From Anopheles merus (lineage: Eukaryota; Arthropoda; Insecta; Diptera; Culicidae): a DNA stretch of 64,000 nt. Location: assembly GCF_017562075.2 (NCBI RefSeq), contig NC_054082.1, forward strand, positions 61,052,906 to 61,116,905. The letters are read 5' to 3'. Both the position numbers and the translations under genes were made by a program. The notes under the pieces were generated by a model. That model was not told where the DNA came from. It saw only the letters and a program-made list of their open reading frames with translations, and searched no databases. Below, in pieces: positions 18,372 through 30,093 of the stretch; the stretch's first letter is position 1; every line of letters starts with the position of its first letter.

Positions 18372-20777
18372 TTAGGTGGACTGATTGTTGCTCAGGAAAG
18401 ATATGATCTGGTCTACATGTCGCTTCAGATGTTTTCCTTGATATAAAACATCGTAATGTAGGTCTCCTAAGCGAGCATGCACCGTTGCCGGCATCCACTT
18501 ATTCATTTGCGAGTTACCAGATAAGCAATAGATTAGTTGTCCCGGCAAGAAAGAGCGATAATTTGCTTTGAATTCCATATGTTGCTTTTCAGTGAGTCTA
18601 GCGTGTGTGTTTTGCGGTCGAACTAGATCTAAGCGTGTTCTGATGTTTCGACCCAGGAACAGATTCGCTGGTGATTCTCCTGTTTCGTTATGAGGTGCTT
18701 TGCGATATTCTTGTAAGAAGAGATTGAGGTTTGCCTGTAGGTTATGGCTTGATGTTCCCATCGCTTTCAATGCACGCTTCACTGTCTGGACGTAGCGTTC
18801 AGCTTGTCCATTCGTCGCCGGGTGGTACGGTGCGGATAGTTTATGGAATATTACACCACTTCTTTGAAGGAACGATTTAAACTCGGCGGATGTAAATTGG
18901 GTTTCGTTATCCGACACTACTGTTACTGGCGCACCATACGTAGCAAACAGTCCTTCTAGTAGATCAATGGTGGCGGCAGATGTTGTGGAGTGCGTTATTT
19001 TTACTTCGACCCACTTGCTGTACGCGTCAACCACCAGCAATAACATCGCTCCTGATACGTGTCCAGCGTAGTCGATGTGTATTCTCTCCCAAGGGTTGGA
19101 TGGGTACTCCCAATGGTGACTACTGAACTTCGGTGGTGCTGTCGCTTGTTGTGCGCATTGTACACACGATTTGGCGGTTCGCTCGATTTCCATATCTATC
19201 CCTGGCCAGTAGACATAGGAACGTGCCATCGATTTCATTTTTACGATACCAATGTGCCCAGTATGTAGGTCGTTCAGGATCGCTGGGCGGAGGATTGTTG
19301 GGATAACCACCCGGTGTTCAAATAGCAGGCAGCCAGCTACCAATGTATACTTTGCTTCTGGTGCTTTGTATCCAGCGTGTGCAAGACTTCGGCCCATTTC
19401 GAGCTCCTGTAAGATTTTCCCGAGGTTAGGATCTTTGCGTGTCTCGTGCGCGATGTGTTCTGCTCGTACTGGTAGCTGTTGGATCTGGTGCAAGACAAAG
19501 CTCTCAAACTCGTCTTGGGCATTTCCTCCCTCATGAAGAGAAAGGCAATTGACATCAGATAGTGTAGATGTACTTGGGATACGGGAACAATAGTCGGCAT
19601 TGGTATTTTGGTTTGTTGGTCTGTATTCAATTGTAAAATTGAAGTGTGACAAATAGTCGGCATAATTCGCCATCCGACTGATGCACAGGGTTGGTAATGA
19701 TTTTTCCGGATAAAAAATTTGAGTCAGCGGTTTATGGTCTGTGATCAGTATGAACTTGCGTGCGTACAAGTAGTGAAAGAATTTCTTAATGGCCCACACG
19801 ATTGCCAAAGCTTCTTTATCAATGACCGGATAGCGTTGCTCGGTTGATGACAAACTGCAGCTAGCGTAGGCGATTGGACGTTCTGTTCCGTTACTCAGAC
19901 GGTGAGAAAGAACTGCACCTTAGCCGGTTTTGCTCGCATCTGTAGCTAGAATTAGCGGTAAGGTTGGGTCGTATTGCATGAGGACCTGTGGTGATATTAA
20001 TGTTTCTTTCACGTCTTGGTATGATACGTCTGCTTCTGGTGACCATTCAAAATTGCTTGTTTGCAACATGTAACGCAGTACTTTCGTTCTCGCAGAGAGA
20101 TTAGGAATGAATGCCGAATAATAGGTTGCTTTGCCTAAAAAAAGTTGCAACTCTTCTGGTGTTCATGGTCTTGGTGCATCTCGTATGGCTTCAACATGTT
20201 TTGAGGACTTGTGCAAACCTTCTTGGTCGATGCAGTGTCCCAAACACTCAAGGGATCGTACCGCAAACACGCATTTTGATCGATTTAGTTTTAGACTACT
20301 CTGTTGCAATCGACTTAATGTGGAATCGAGGGCTACTAGCAGTGCTTCGAAATCGGCAGCGAAAACAATAATGTCGTCATAGAAACTCACTACGTTGGTT
20401 AAGCCGTGTAGTACTGTTTCCATTCGGCGCTGCCAAATAGCAAGGATATTTGCCGCGCCATACACAGCTCGTGTCGGAAGTATGAGTCCATGCGTGGAGA
20501 TATTCAGGGTGAGGATTTTACGAAACTCTTCATCGATTGTCAAGTGCGTGTACGCATCGGTTAGGTCTAAGTGGCTGAAAAGTGTGGCTCCCTTCATACG
20601 GTTGAAAATGGTTTCCACTCTGGGTATAGGATGTTCGTCAATAATCATTCTTGGGTTTACTGTGGGCTTATAGTTGCCAGTAATTCGGATATTACCATTT
20701 TTCTTAGCCACAACGTGGGTCGGCGAAGCCCACTCGGAAAATTCCACCTTTTCGTAAAACCCTGATTTGAGTTTTTT
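18372..20777 (-). pseudogene. Pol (RT-RNaseH-INT) of the minus-strand Gypsy element
   Basis: One frame from about 20777 to 18372, broken by TGA at 20161-20163 and TAA at 19918-19920, both plausible single-base changes in otherwise conserved context. RT: HVVAKKNG, LDLTDAYTHL, YDDIIVFAAD. RNase H: LATDASKTG, then DKEALAIVWA and TDHKPLTQ. Integrase: HTGHIGI and CVQC zinc site, HIDYAGH, VSDNETQF, NGQAERYV. The frame relation to gag is -1 (see the heptamer entry). Not functional as it stands. Confidence 0.92.
20771..20777 (-). other. A-AAA-AAC heptamer at the frame change in RT
   Basis: The gag-protease frame reads GAA AAA AAC here, and a -1 slip would enter the RT frame exactly. It matches the canonical -1 slippery pattern, but it lies inside RT rather than between domains. 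Loss of one A from an A8 run explains it equally well. Confidence 0.35.
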
Positions 20778-20778
20778 T

Positions 20779-22333
20779 CGATTTCTGCTGCGTACTTATC
20801 GCGTAACGCCAATGGCACATCTCGGGCTTTAGCAAAAATTGGCGTTGCATCAGGTTTGAGATGCACTGATGCTGGTGGTCCGGTCAATTTACCTGGAACG
20901 TCGCTAAACACGGAACGGAAACTGTCGAGCAACGAATTAAACTGGGTTTCGTGTTCTATCGTGAGCTTCGAGCTAGTAACAGCGTTGACATGTGTGTTTG
21001 GAGCTATCATTTTGCCAAGGTCTATCTGATCAACGAATTGGGCGATCCACTCACGACCGAAGAGGGCGTCTGTTTGTCCCGCTACTATGTACAGGTTTAA
21101 CCGACGGGTTACCGTGCCAACAGACACGTTTACGGGCAATCGGCCCAGACAATGGATGCGGTGACCGGTGTAGCTGGTAAACTGCCTACCTGTAGGAAGA
21201 AAAGAATAGTTTGTTTTTAGTGACCGTAACGTGGTCTCCCCCATAATCCCACACGGTGCTCCCGTGTCGAGTTCCATGCTGGTGCGTTTTCCATCAATTT
21301 TTATATCGATCATCAATTTGGCAGCGGGAGCTGAGTTGCGTATCGTATTAATGGATAGTACGGGATCGATGTTGAAATCCGCAACCTGATCAATATTCGA
21401 TCGTTTGCGTGGTGTGTTTCCTGCTCGGCAAACCTGCGAAAGGTGACCTTTTTTGTTACATGTATGGCATAGGGCGTTGCGAAAGCGGCAAAGGCTTCTT
21501 GGATGCGGCCCACCACAGCCGTTGCAGGGCGTAGCTGCAGTGTTGTTGCTTTGTTCGTGTGTCCATCTGGAATGTGAAGCGAACGTTTTGGTAGGAGGTT
21601 CTGCTCGACGGAATGGTTGTTGCTTTGTAGTCTGAGGGTTTTCATAACCCAACTTATTGGTAGCTTCTGCTGACGCCGACGGTGTCGCCGTGGAGATATC
21701 ACGAACTGTATTCCGTGTGGCTTCGAGCGTTAATGCGATATCAAAAGCTTCTTTAAACGTGCTGGGGTTTTTTGCGATGATTTCGTCACAAATGTCGCGT
21801 GCTTCCATGCCGTGGAGCATTTGTTCAATCAACATTCTGTCGAGAAAATCGTCATACTCACAGTAGGCAGCCCCTTGTTTGAGTCGCAGAACAAATTGAG
21901 AAATCGTTTCGCCCCTTTGTTGCAAAATGTTACGGAATTTGACACTCTCGACAAACTTGTTCTTCTTCTGGTCGAAGTGGTTTTTGAGTGTTTTTTGAAG
22001 CTCTTCGTAGGGAATTTCCTCTGGCCGCTTTGGGGTGACGAGAAATTTAAGAGCATTGTTTAATTCTGTTCCCATGTGCACGCGCGCATAGTCCGCGTAT
22101 TTATCGGTGGGGATATTGCTCAATTTTAGCGCCCACTCCAGTCTGTTAAAATAGTCTTCGACTGTTGATTCATCCGACGCATGAAAAGCCGGGTGCGAGA
22201 ATGTTGGCACTTTTGGTTGGGGAGCAGCGTCGTCTCTATTCACCTGCGCGTTGGGTGTACCTATTGCCGATTTTATCGCTTGGGCGATCATTGTCGAAAG
22301 CTGTGTCATAGATTCGTGATCAAGCTGAGCCAT
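20779..22333 (-). CDS. Gag-protease and start of RT of the minus-strand Gypsy element
   Basis: Starts at ATG 22333 (MAQLDHES), 50 bp inside the 5' LTR. Residues about 20-190 form a retrotransposon Gag core (FNRLEWALKL, FKEAFDIALTLE). Two knuckles follow (CNGCGGPHPRSLC and CHTCNKKGHLSQVC). The protease has ELDTGAPCGIM near 21270. The frame then enters the first part of RT (FAKARDVP) and leaves it at the A-run at 20771. The pattern matches Mag-type elements. Confidence 0.88.
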
Positions 22334-22366
22334 TGTTTTTTCAATCCGTTTCACTTTGTGAGGAAA

Positions 22367-22383
22367 CCCACTTCTGACACCAA
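22367..22383 (-). promoter_or_regulatory. Primer-binding site, tRNA-Leu type
   Basis: Minus strand TGGTGTCAGAAGTGGG, the well-known tRNA-Leu primer sequence, next to the 5' LTR. Confidence 0.8.
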
Positions 22384-22569
22384 TATGTTGTTTTTTCTGT
22401 TTAATAATTCGGTTCAAGTTTGATTCACGTTAAGTTTGTTTTCAAGATAGAGCGGGAGTGCGTAAAAGTGAAGCTTAACCCGAAGGCGCGCCCGAAATTG
22501 ACAGACGTCAAAACGCGGTTGGCGAGGTAGCGCAATAATTCCCAACAGCAGGTTGGACCATACATAACA
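22384..22569 (-). repeat. 5' LTR of the minus-strand Gypsy element
   Basis: 186 bp, TGTTATGT on the minus strand to ACAACATA; pair of 17911-18096. Confidence 0.93.
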
Positions 22570-22740
22570 GTAGTGGTGCCAGGTTGCTACCCTGTGGAAC
22601 GCCAGAAGAGCTCTCAAACACGGTAGAAAAGAAGCAATCAACTTGTACACGAAATAATCGAATAGAATAGACATAAAGAATAGACAACGGCGCCTGCGAC
22701 GAAAAATAGCTCGAAATTTCACTCCGTGTAGATCAAAGCA
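22570..22740 (-). pseudogene. LINE reverse transcriptase fragment, upstream half
   Basis: Minus strand reads SSSGVPQGSNLAP into the Gypsy target site. Together with 17671-17905 it forms a CR1/Jockey-type palm. Truncated on its 5' side near 22740. Confidence 0.8.
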
Positions 22741-22744
22741 GCTC

Positions 22745-25700
22745 GTTTGACTCAGTCAATTAACTAAATAAAATGTGTTCAAATCTATTTTTTTGCATTT
22801 GGCATTAATTTGGCTCGTAAAAAACTTGATAATCCCACGACTTTTTGTTGTGTATGTGTTGTTCAACATACACCAAGTCATTCTCTGCAAATGATCGCTT
22901 GACCGCTTCATGCCGTTTGTTGAATTGTTCATTTTGTTTGTGATTAACGGCTGCAGTCGGAGGAGATGGTTTCCTCAACAAATCCAACGTAGTGCGCATC
23001 GTTCTTTTTCAAAACGCTTCGGTTGGAGACGTTCCCTTAGGTGTATTCCGGTTGGGTGTTGATCGGTACACTGAAAGAAACGTCTGTAGACGCTGTAATG
23101 TTGGTGATTCCCCCTTACCTAACTTCTTAAGGCCGCGTTTGAGGGAATCCACGAAACGTTCAGCTTGGCCATTCGACTGCGAGTGGTATGGAGCAGTACG
23201 AATATGGTTGATGCCATTCTCACTGCAAAACTGTTGAAACTATCCGCTCGTAAACTGCGTTCCGTTATCTGAGACTAGCGTGTCTGGATTGCCGTAACGG
23301 GAAAATGTTTCACGAAGCAGATCCAAAGTTGTTGTCGTGGTGGCGAAAAATTTCGGGCCACTTAGAGTAGGCATTTACAATTACGAAATAGTTATGTCCG
23401 TCGATTGGGCCAGCGAAATTAACGTGTACTCGTTGCCACGGCCGGTCCGGGAGAGGCCATGATTCCAGAGCCGCTTTCGTCGGAGCCTTCGCTGCTTCAG
23501 CACATGCATTGCACTGACGAACGAATTTCACCACATCGTCGTCGATATTCGGCCAGTAAATGTAGCTGCGTGCCAGAGACTTCATCCGCTCCATTCCTGG
23601 GTGTCCACGATGTAGCTGGCGGACGATTCACTTCCAGAATTTTGATGGAACGACGATTCGATCGCCGAACATGACGCAGTTATCGACGACTTGAAGTCCC
23701 TCACGTCTGACGAAGAACTTCTTCACATCAGGATCGGTGATTAGCTTCACGCTTGCTGGCCATCCTTCATCGATGTAACTAATCACTTGCTGCAGAACAG
23801 CATCCTTACGTGTCTCAGCCACTATCATCTGATGTGTGACTGGCAGATTGTTTATGGAGTCTTTGAGAATCGCCTTTCCTTCGGATTCGACATAGACGGC
23901 AGCTATGACGTAATTTTCATCTGGTCTGCGCTGTAATGACATCAGCCGGGACAGGAAGTCTACGTAGCTGAAATTCATCGTCGAGATGTGTTGGATCTCG
24001 AAATCATACAGGAGAAGTATTAAAGCCCATCGTTGCAGACGATTGGCTGTGTAAACTGGTATACCTTTTTTCGAGCCAAAATCTTTGAGCAGCGGTTGAT
24101 GATCGGTTTGGAGAGTGAAATGCCGTCCGTACAGCATCTGGGAAAAGGGAAAAGGGTGACAGCGAATATCAACGCCAATGCTTCCTTTTCCACTTGTCCG
24201 TAGTTCATTTCCGCTGCCGTCAGTGAGCGATGCATGATGACAGCGCCTAGACCATACTTTGATGCGTCTGCCGCGACGATGATCTCCTTAGATGGATCAT
24301 AGTGAGTAAGCAGCAGGTCGGAGTGTAAAATGGTCTTGAACTGCTCAAAAGATTTCTGACACTCTTTTGTCCAGTTCCAACGAGCATCCTTTTTCAGCAG
24401 GTCATCCAGGGGAGTCCTGAGGTGCTTCATCTGTAGAACGAATCGACCATATTAGTTGATAGCTCCGAGGTAGGAGCGAAGTTGCTTCACGTCCTTCGGG
24501 GGGGCATCTTGGCAATGGCTTCTGTTTTGGACGGGTCAGGCCGAACACCGTCCTTGTCCACGATCAATCCTAGGAAACCGATCTGGGGAAGCGCAAAACG
24601 ACATTTTTCAAGGCGTAAATGGAAACCATACTCACGGACGCGTTCGAGAACAGCATAAAGGATACGGTCGTGCTCCTCTTTGGTAGGGCCAGCAATGAAG
24701 ATATCATCGAGGTAAGATTTCACTCCAGAGATGCCAGCCACCATGCTGTCAATAATGCGTTGGAAAGCGCCAGGTGCCGACTTGACTCCGGGAGGAAGTC
24801 GGTTGTACTGGAAAAGGCCGCGATGTGTGTTCACGGTAAGCAGCTTGCGCGATTCCACCTCGACCTCAACTTGTAGATAGGCGTCTGATAAGTCAAGATG
24901 TGTGAAATAGCGTGCCTTAGCCAACTCCGCGAAAAGATCGTCAGGATGAGGTAAAGGATGACGGTCACATTCCCGCGCGTTGTTCAGCCCCATAGAATAA
25001 TCACCGCACATACGGACCGAAACATTGCCCGATTTCCGTACGACGACTATTGGTGCTGCCCAGTCCGAGAATTGAACTGGAGAAATTATACCGTTTGTTT
25101 CGAGCCTTTCGAGTTCCGCATCTACTTTTGGAAGAGCCGCATACGCCACTGGTCCCTTCGGACAGTAGCATGGACGGGCCTCAGGCTTCAAGTATAACAT
25201 CACTTGCGCTTTTGTGCATCTACCCAGCGTGCTACGAAATACCTCCGGAAACTGGTGCTTGAGGCGATCAACGTATTGGTCAGAGTTTTGATGTACGACG
25301 TTGACCAATCGGTACGGACCACAGATCAAACAGATCCATAGTATCGATTCCCAAAACGTTGAGATCGGCGCTATCAGAGATGAAAATGCGCCCTGTCTTG
25401 GTCACGTTATTGATAGTGATTTCGACTTGAAACTCTGCGAGGAGATTCAAATCACTACCAGACGCTGTGACAGCAGATTCATCGGTCGGTTGAGTGGGTG
25501 TTCGTCCGATGGTAGCCCATGTTTCGTTCGAAATGATGGTGATGTCGGACGCCGAGTCGTGCTGAAGCTTGACTGCTACCCCGTTGAGCTCGACCGAGAC
25601 GAATTTGCGTTTCCTTCCGACGTTGCGAACATTGTAAATGCCATTCGTCTTCATATTCTCTTTGGGCTTCCATTGCTTGAAAGGCTTTGATGCAGCGGGC

Positions 25701-26221
25701 TTACTGCTTGAACAGTAGCCTTCTTTATGTCCTTGCTGCTTGCATCTAGTACACGTGTGTGATGCAAACGGACATTCACGAACGTAGTGCAGTTCCCCAC
25801 ATTTCCAGACAGACAAATCGGAGAGCTTTGAATTGATCCGACGTAAGCTTGGAAAGTTGAAACGCTTCGCAGTGTTTGTTGACCATGGCAGCATACGAAT
25901 TAAAATCATTCGCGTCACTCTTGGCGTATTGCAGGCACTGGTAACGAGAGTGAAAAACCGACTTCTGGCGACCAAACAACTTCTTCAGTTTTGTAACGGT
26001 CTCATCCAGAGAGAAATCGCGAGGATGCTCTGGCAGAATAGTGTTCACGTACTTATCGTGCAGAGGAGTGCTTAATTTGCGTAGAAGCAATCTCACACGG
26101 GCGATATCGTCTAGAGAATGACCATCCTGAATGAAGACGTCTTCGTATCTAGCGTACCATGCATCAAAGAAAACTCCTGCTTCCGGATCGTACAGGAAAT
26201 CTTGGATTCCATTTGCCAACG
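22745..26221 (-). pseudogene. Decayed Mag-like Gypsy pol and gag (main part)
   Basis: Minus strand, from gag (25776-26216: FLYDPEAGVFFDAWYARYEDVF) through a CCHC knuckle and protease (25280-25975: CTRCKQQGHKEGYC; VKLQHDSASDITI) to RT (24487-25329: LDLSDAYLQVEV, YLDDIFIAG). RNase H follows (23628-24430: AADASKYGLGAV, TDHQPLLKDF), then integrase pieces (23310-23594, 22805-22999). Several frameshifts and stops separate the pieces. The protease triad reads DSA. The 3' end has no LTR and abuts the LINE RT fragment, so it is 3' truncated. The gag N-terminus lies beyond the TRIM insertion at 27523-27660. Confidence 0.9.
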
Positions 26222-26472
26222 TGTTGTGGACAGACCGCTGCCTCATCCTGAGGGGTCGCCGTTGACCATCCTGCAGGGCTGTCATTTGGTGACGTCCTCA
26301 GTGAGGATCGCGGCGCGAGCAGGACCAGTCGTCCTCTCCCCGCATTGCGTGTTATTGTGTGTTATTAATTATTATTGTAAACAGTTGAACATATACCAAA
26401 GATAGTGTTAAAAATATATTCTGTTTGTGCCGTACACCACCGTCTTTATGTTTGTTTTGTGCGGACACAACA
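26222..26472 (+). repeat. 5' LTR of the TRIM-like element
   Basis: 251 bp, TGTTGTGGACAG to GGACACAACA. It has internal inverted repeats (ATCCTGAGG and CCTCAGTGAGGAT). The start of a related LTR lies at 49203. Confidence 0.75.
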
Positions 26473-27272
26473 GTGGCGACGAGGATGGGATCCTCCTCGC
26501 ATAGGGGGGGGTCCTACAACGAACCGACGCAGCACGGAGACCACCATCGCGGTTCTACCATCGCGCAAGATGGGCATGCTCGGGACTTGCGCGAAGCCGC
26601 GAAGGGATCCTCACTCCGCTGCAGCGCTATACCGGACAAGGCGAGGGGACATTCCTCTTTGGACCGTCGACACACGGCATCTCCACCACCCGCTGCAGCG
26701 TCATCGGACACACTGGTGCAGTATTGTCGTGGCGGCATCACGGTCGCCCCTGCTGCACCAGCATCATCATCGAGCCCGGTGAGCAGGCACAGTGCTGAGG
26801 CATATCGGCTGCCCCCTGTGCATCTTCATCGCCGGCGCTCCAGCTGCACCGGTGCATCTCGACGGCGACACCACTGTCGCCCCTGTGCAGCAACATCGTA
26901 TGTGTCCCGGGTCACAATCGTCGTGCGCGGCATCACGGTCGCCCCCTGTGTACCCTCATCATCATCGTCAGCGTCATCATCATCCTGCGCGTCCTGCACA
27001 GCAGTTCACCGGCAGCGACATCACGGTCGCCCCTGTGCAGCGATTCCGGCTGAGCGGACGAAGCGCGTGCGGCACCACGGCCGCCCCCTGCTCAGCCGCA
27101 CAGTGACGCCCCATCGGCAGCAGCATCCGGGAGAGCTGCCTCATCATCATCGGCGTCCGCTTCTGTTGCACCATCAACAACAACACCAGCAACAACGCAA
27201 CAACACCTACAACAACAACAACACCACAGCGGCTGCAACAGAACGAGCGAGCGCAGCACATCGGCTGCCCCC

Positions 27273-27522
27273 TGTTGCAGCCCGCAACGCTCATCCCGCT
27301 CGAGCGTTAGACACGGAGGCCGGTCAGCACTTTCCAATGTTTTACACAGCGCCACTTGAGCCGTACGCTGGCCACGCCGGTTTTAATTACAGGACCAGTC
27401 GTCCTCTCTCCGCATTACGTGCGTGCGTTATTGTATGACCCATACCAAAGAATAGTAATAAAATACATATTCTGTTTGTGCCGTACACCACCGTCTTCAT
27501 GTCCATTTGTGCGGACACAACA
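27273..27522 (+). repeat. 3' LTR of the TRIM-like element (divergent first half)
   Basis: About 250 bp if it starts at TGTTGCAG. The second half matches the left LTR closely; the first half does not, so the left edge is uncertain. Confidence 0.55.
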
Positions 27523-27660
27523 CAACGACTCGATTGTCTTCTCGCTTCCGCTAGCAGCCGTCGAAAAAGTTCGATTTGCTAAATTTTCGATCTGCTGCTG
27601 CTGCTTCGCGACGAGATTCGTGAGCTGGACGAAGGCGTTTCGCAGATCCTCTTGGGACAT
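27523..27660 (-). pseudogene. Gag N-terminus of the decayed Mag-like element
   Basis: ATG at 27658-27660; the first 45 residues (MSQEDLRNAFVQLTNLV...) are a coiled-coil-like Gag start. Coding is cut at the CAACG duplication by the TRIM insertion and resumes at 26221. A primer site (TGGCGACGCGG on the minus strand, ending near 27725) lies between it and the LTR at 27728. Confidence 0.75.
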
Positions 27661-27727
27661 TTTCGTTATTTGATGATTTCGCTAAAAAGACCTTCAAGAT
27701 GCTTCTGATTTTTTCCGCGTCGCCAAA

Positions 27728-28127
27728 TGTTACAGTTCAAACGGAGAGCAAATAAAAGCAAACTTGCTTGTTTGATGGTTAACTAAGAACTGATTTATTA
27801 CTAAAGAAGGCTACTATGCCTAGGAAGCGAAATTATGCTGAGGCAAAATCCACTGTTTGGTAGTTGTCGCGCACACGTGTCTTTCGGAGCAGCAGCTTAA
27901 GACAGGCACAGTACACGCCGACTTAAGTACAATAATAAACGCACCAACTGGCTCTTGGCAAATAATGCATTCATTAATTTATTCAATTGATTTTATACTC
28001 TAAAATTGCTGACCGTCGTCGATCAGCATATTCTTCTTCAGTCTATTCTTCTTAGCCTGTTTTTCCATTTAATTGTTAAACCAGCGCGCATCGCTGGCGC
28101 GTTGCATAACCTACCTCCCACATGACA
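27728..28127 (-). repeat. LTR block: Mag-like 5' LTR joined to BEL-side 3' LTR
   Basis: Minus strand: a polypurine tract (ACGGGGGGAGGTA, 28128-28140) precedes TGTCATGTGGG at 28127, as for a 3' LTR of the env-carrying element. The other end, AACTGTAACA at 27728, abuts a primer site and behaves as the 5' LTR end of the Mag-like element. Two AATAAA-type signals lie inside. Most likely two different LTRs meet here, perhaps near 27915, but the joint cannot be placed. Confidence 0.5.
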
Positions 28128-28157
28128 TACCTCCCCCCGTAAATCCTCGTAGGGGAG

Positions 28158-29629
28158 TTACAATTCTAGGTCAAAAGTGGGTGGCCTGCATGGCGGAGGA
28201 CCAATATTTTGTTTTAGATATTTCTTGATTAACATCTCGGAAACCAAGATGTCCGTAATAGAAACACTTAGTATGGTTATCGAGAAAAGTACATAGTTAC
28301 TGGTTACCGATTCTACTTCGTTCGACTTATCTTTTTTTGATATGCTTAAATTTAACATAGGTTTGAAATATGCTCTAACCTGCTCAGATTTTATTAGCAT
28401 CGTCGGTTGTATTTCGAACTTGCTCGTCAAAATGCTGCAGTCTAGTGACAAGGTTATGATTCCGATTGAGCAGCTTGGGGTAGTGAGTGTTTTATTACAT
28501 TTTAGTATTATCTTATCATGGTTGGTAGAGAAGAACAGAATACTGTTTGGATTTGTAAGTTGTATAAATTCAGTGACTTCTGACCCTATTTCCTTTGAGC
28601 TACATCTGGTACCACTTTCTGTGTGTAGTAATGCTGATGCTATGCAGTCTGGCTCTCGTTGTATTATTTTCTCAGTAGATATGTAGTGCGATTCGTTCAG
28701 TTTAAAAATTTCCTTCGGGTATAAGTAACTAGTTTCGTTGATGGCTATTGTATTTTCGTGTATATCTAAAATCGTATGATTGGCAAGGTTTGGAATGGCT
28801 ATGACTTTAAACATCTCGTAATTTTCTATCGATACAATTATGTTTTTGATAGAAAAGACTATTTCACCCTTTTCTATCTTCCTATTGGTTATTTCCGAGT
28901 ATTCTAAAACGTTATAATGACTTACCATCTTTCTTCGTATAGTTTGTTTTAACATCTTTTCGTCCTCTAAATATAATTGGTTTGAATCTATTTCATAATA
29001 CTTATTTATCATGTCTTGTACTAGAGCGGTTGTAAGCATGATCGTTTCTTGTATATATTTTGTTAGAACTTCATTTTTGTTATGCTTAAATTCTTTGCTG
29101 AGAACATCTATACCATCATAGAGTTTGTCTATTCGGTGACTTAAATTGTCTGTTAACTCATTGTGTGTTTTGTTTGTTTGGGTCAAACGTTCGGATACAT
29201 GTGTAATTTTTGTATCCTCTGCTGCTCCGAAGGCTGCTAATTGCTCGTCTATGTCGTCTCCCCCGAACATGAAATGTTTTAAGATACCAAATATCCCCCG
29301 GGAGCGTTTTGTCCTTTTATGACTTATTCCTTGAATTAGTTGAATTGCATGGTTGCATTCGCGTTGAAGTGTAACTTTCAGATCTGAGAGTTCGGAGTCC
29401 GTACTATTAACGGAGTTCAGTACTGTGGTTAAGTGTTTTTTCAACGTTTGTAATATATCTGTATCATTTGCCGGGCGTGTCCCCGTATGGAATGTCGTGC
29501 TCCTTTTTTCAATAGTAGTGTCCCAATATGAACAAAGTATATTCCTGGTTCAGGGATAGGTACGATCGATAAGCATTCGACTCTAAACAGAGCGGCTATG
29601 TATATTGTTATTTTAAGGATGAGCTCCAT
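28158..29629 (-). pseudogene. env-like ORF (errantivirus/baculovirus-F type), frameshifted
   Basis: Minus strand. The main ORF (28158-29444, 428 aa) carries a furin-type site RTKR at residues 44-47, followed by a glycine-rich hydrophobic stretch. Heptad-rich helices come next, then a hydrophobic segment near residues 377-400, as in envelope fusion proteins of errantiviruses and some BEL elements. The N-terminal part with a signal-peptide-like start lies in another frame (29441-29629), so a frameshift separates them. It follows BEL integrase coding in the same orientation and precedes a polypurine tract, so it probably belongs to that BEL element. Confidence 0.8.
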
Positions 29630-29812
29630 GATACGGGCCTAATTTTGAACTTTTTCCTTTTTGATATTTGACTTGCTGAGCAAAAGAACTGCTTTAGCTT
29701 TTATAACGTTAAGATTTGTTTCCTTCCTTTTTCCTCAATTTGGAAATGTTTGATGTCGTTTTACCTCGAGTACTGCTGGTTTTACTGTTGGCCTATTGGT
29801 AAAATTAAGGCT

Positions 29813-29942
29813 CAGCCCTCTACGTTACATAGGAGAAGCGTTACATGCCTTGAAATATTCCCAAGCAACATTTTTGCAAAATGCTGCTTTGGTTTGTGGT
29901 AAACTGGCGTTACGCGTAACGCTAGCGTAACGTAGAGGGCTG
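29813..29942. mobile_element. 130-bp MITE with CAGCCCTCTACGTTAC inverted ends
   Basis: 16-bp terminal inverted repeats at 29813-29828 and 29927-29942. It lies within the last codons or 3' region of the BEL integrase. The CAG start suggests a hAT-type element, but no clear target duplication was found. Confidence 0.7.
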
Positions 29943-30093
29943 TGCTTTACTTTTACCTGCCTATTGACTTAATTATCACCTACTTTGATTCGTGCTGAAC
30001 GAGTTTGTCCGTCTACGCCAGTTACCCGCTCGCAGATTCGGCCTTTAAACCACTTTCCTTTCCTTTGTTCATCGGGAAACGTGACAATATCGC
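29943..30093 (-). pseudogene. BEL integrase C-terminal end (after the CsRn1-like insertion)
   Basis: Minus strand resumes the integrase tail (TFPDEQRKGKWFKG, then GVDGQTRSARIKVG) that was cut at 35061. Same frame and orientation as 35061-35414. Confidence 0.8.

Larger units (their letters stand above)
17911..22569 (-). mobile_element. Complete Ty3/Gypsy element, Mag-like, 4659 bp, mutated
   Basis: Bounded by 186-bp LTRs (17911-18096, 22384-22569) and by GTAGT duplications (17906-17910, 22570-22574). Reading on the minus strand, the tRNA-Leu-type primer site TGGTGTCAGAAG follows the 5' LTR. Gag-PR, RT, RNase H and INT come next, then a polypurine tract (18097-18110). The LTRs differ at about four positions (near 2%). 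One frame change and two stop codons break the polyprotein. It sits inside a LINE reverse transcriptase. Confidence 0.93.
26222..27522 (+). mobile_element. TRIM-like non-autonomous LTR element (1301 bp)
   Basis: Flanked by exact 5-bp duplications CAACG (26217-26221, 27523-27527), so it is one insertion into the Mag-like gag. Terminal regions 26222-26472 and about 27273-27522 share their last 130 bp (AGGACCAGTCGTCCTCTC... to GCGGACACAACA), but their first 120 bp are hardly alike. A primer-like TGGCGACGAGG follows the left LTR. The interior is GC-rich with repeats of CATCACGGTCGCCCC and a CAACAACA-rich end. The 337-codon ORF (26425-27438) is low-complexity and crosses both LTRs, so I do not call it a gene. 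Orientation follows the primer-like site. Confidence 0.75.

Noticed and set aside
26425..27438. 337-codon ORF in the TRIM-like element
   Set aside because: It starts inside one LTR, ends inside the other and is made of degenerate repeats; not a credible gene.
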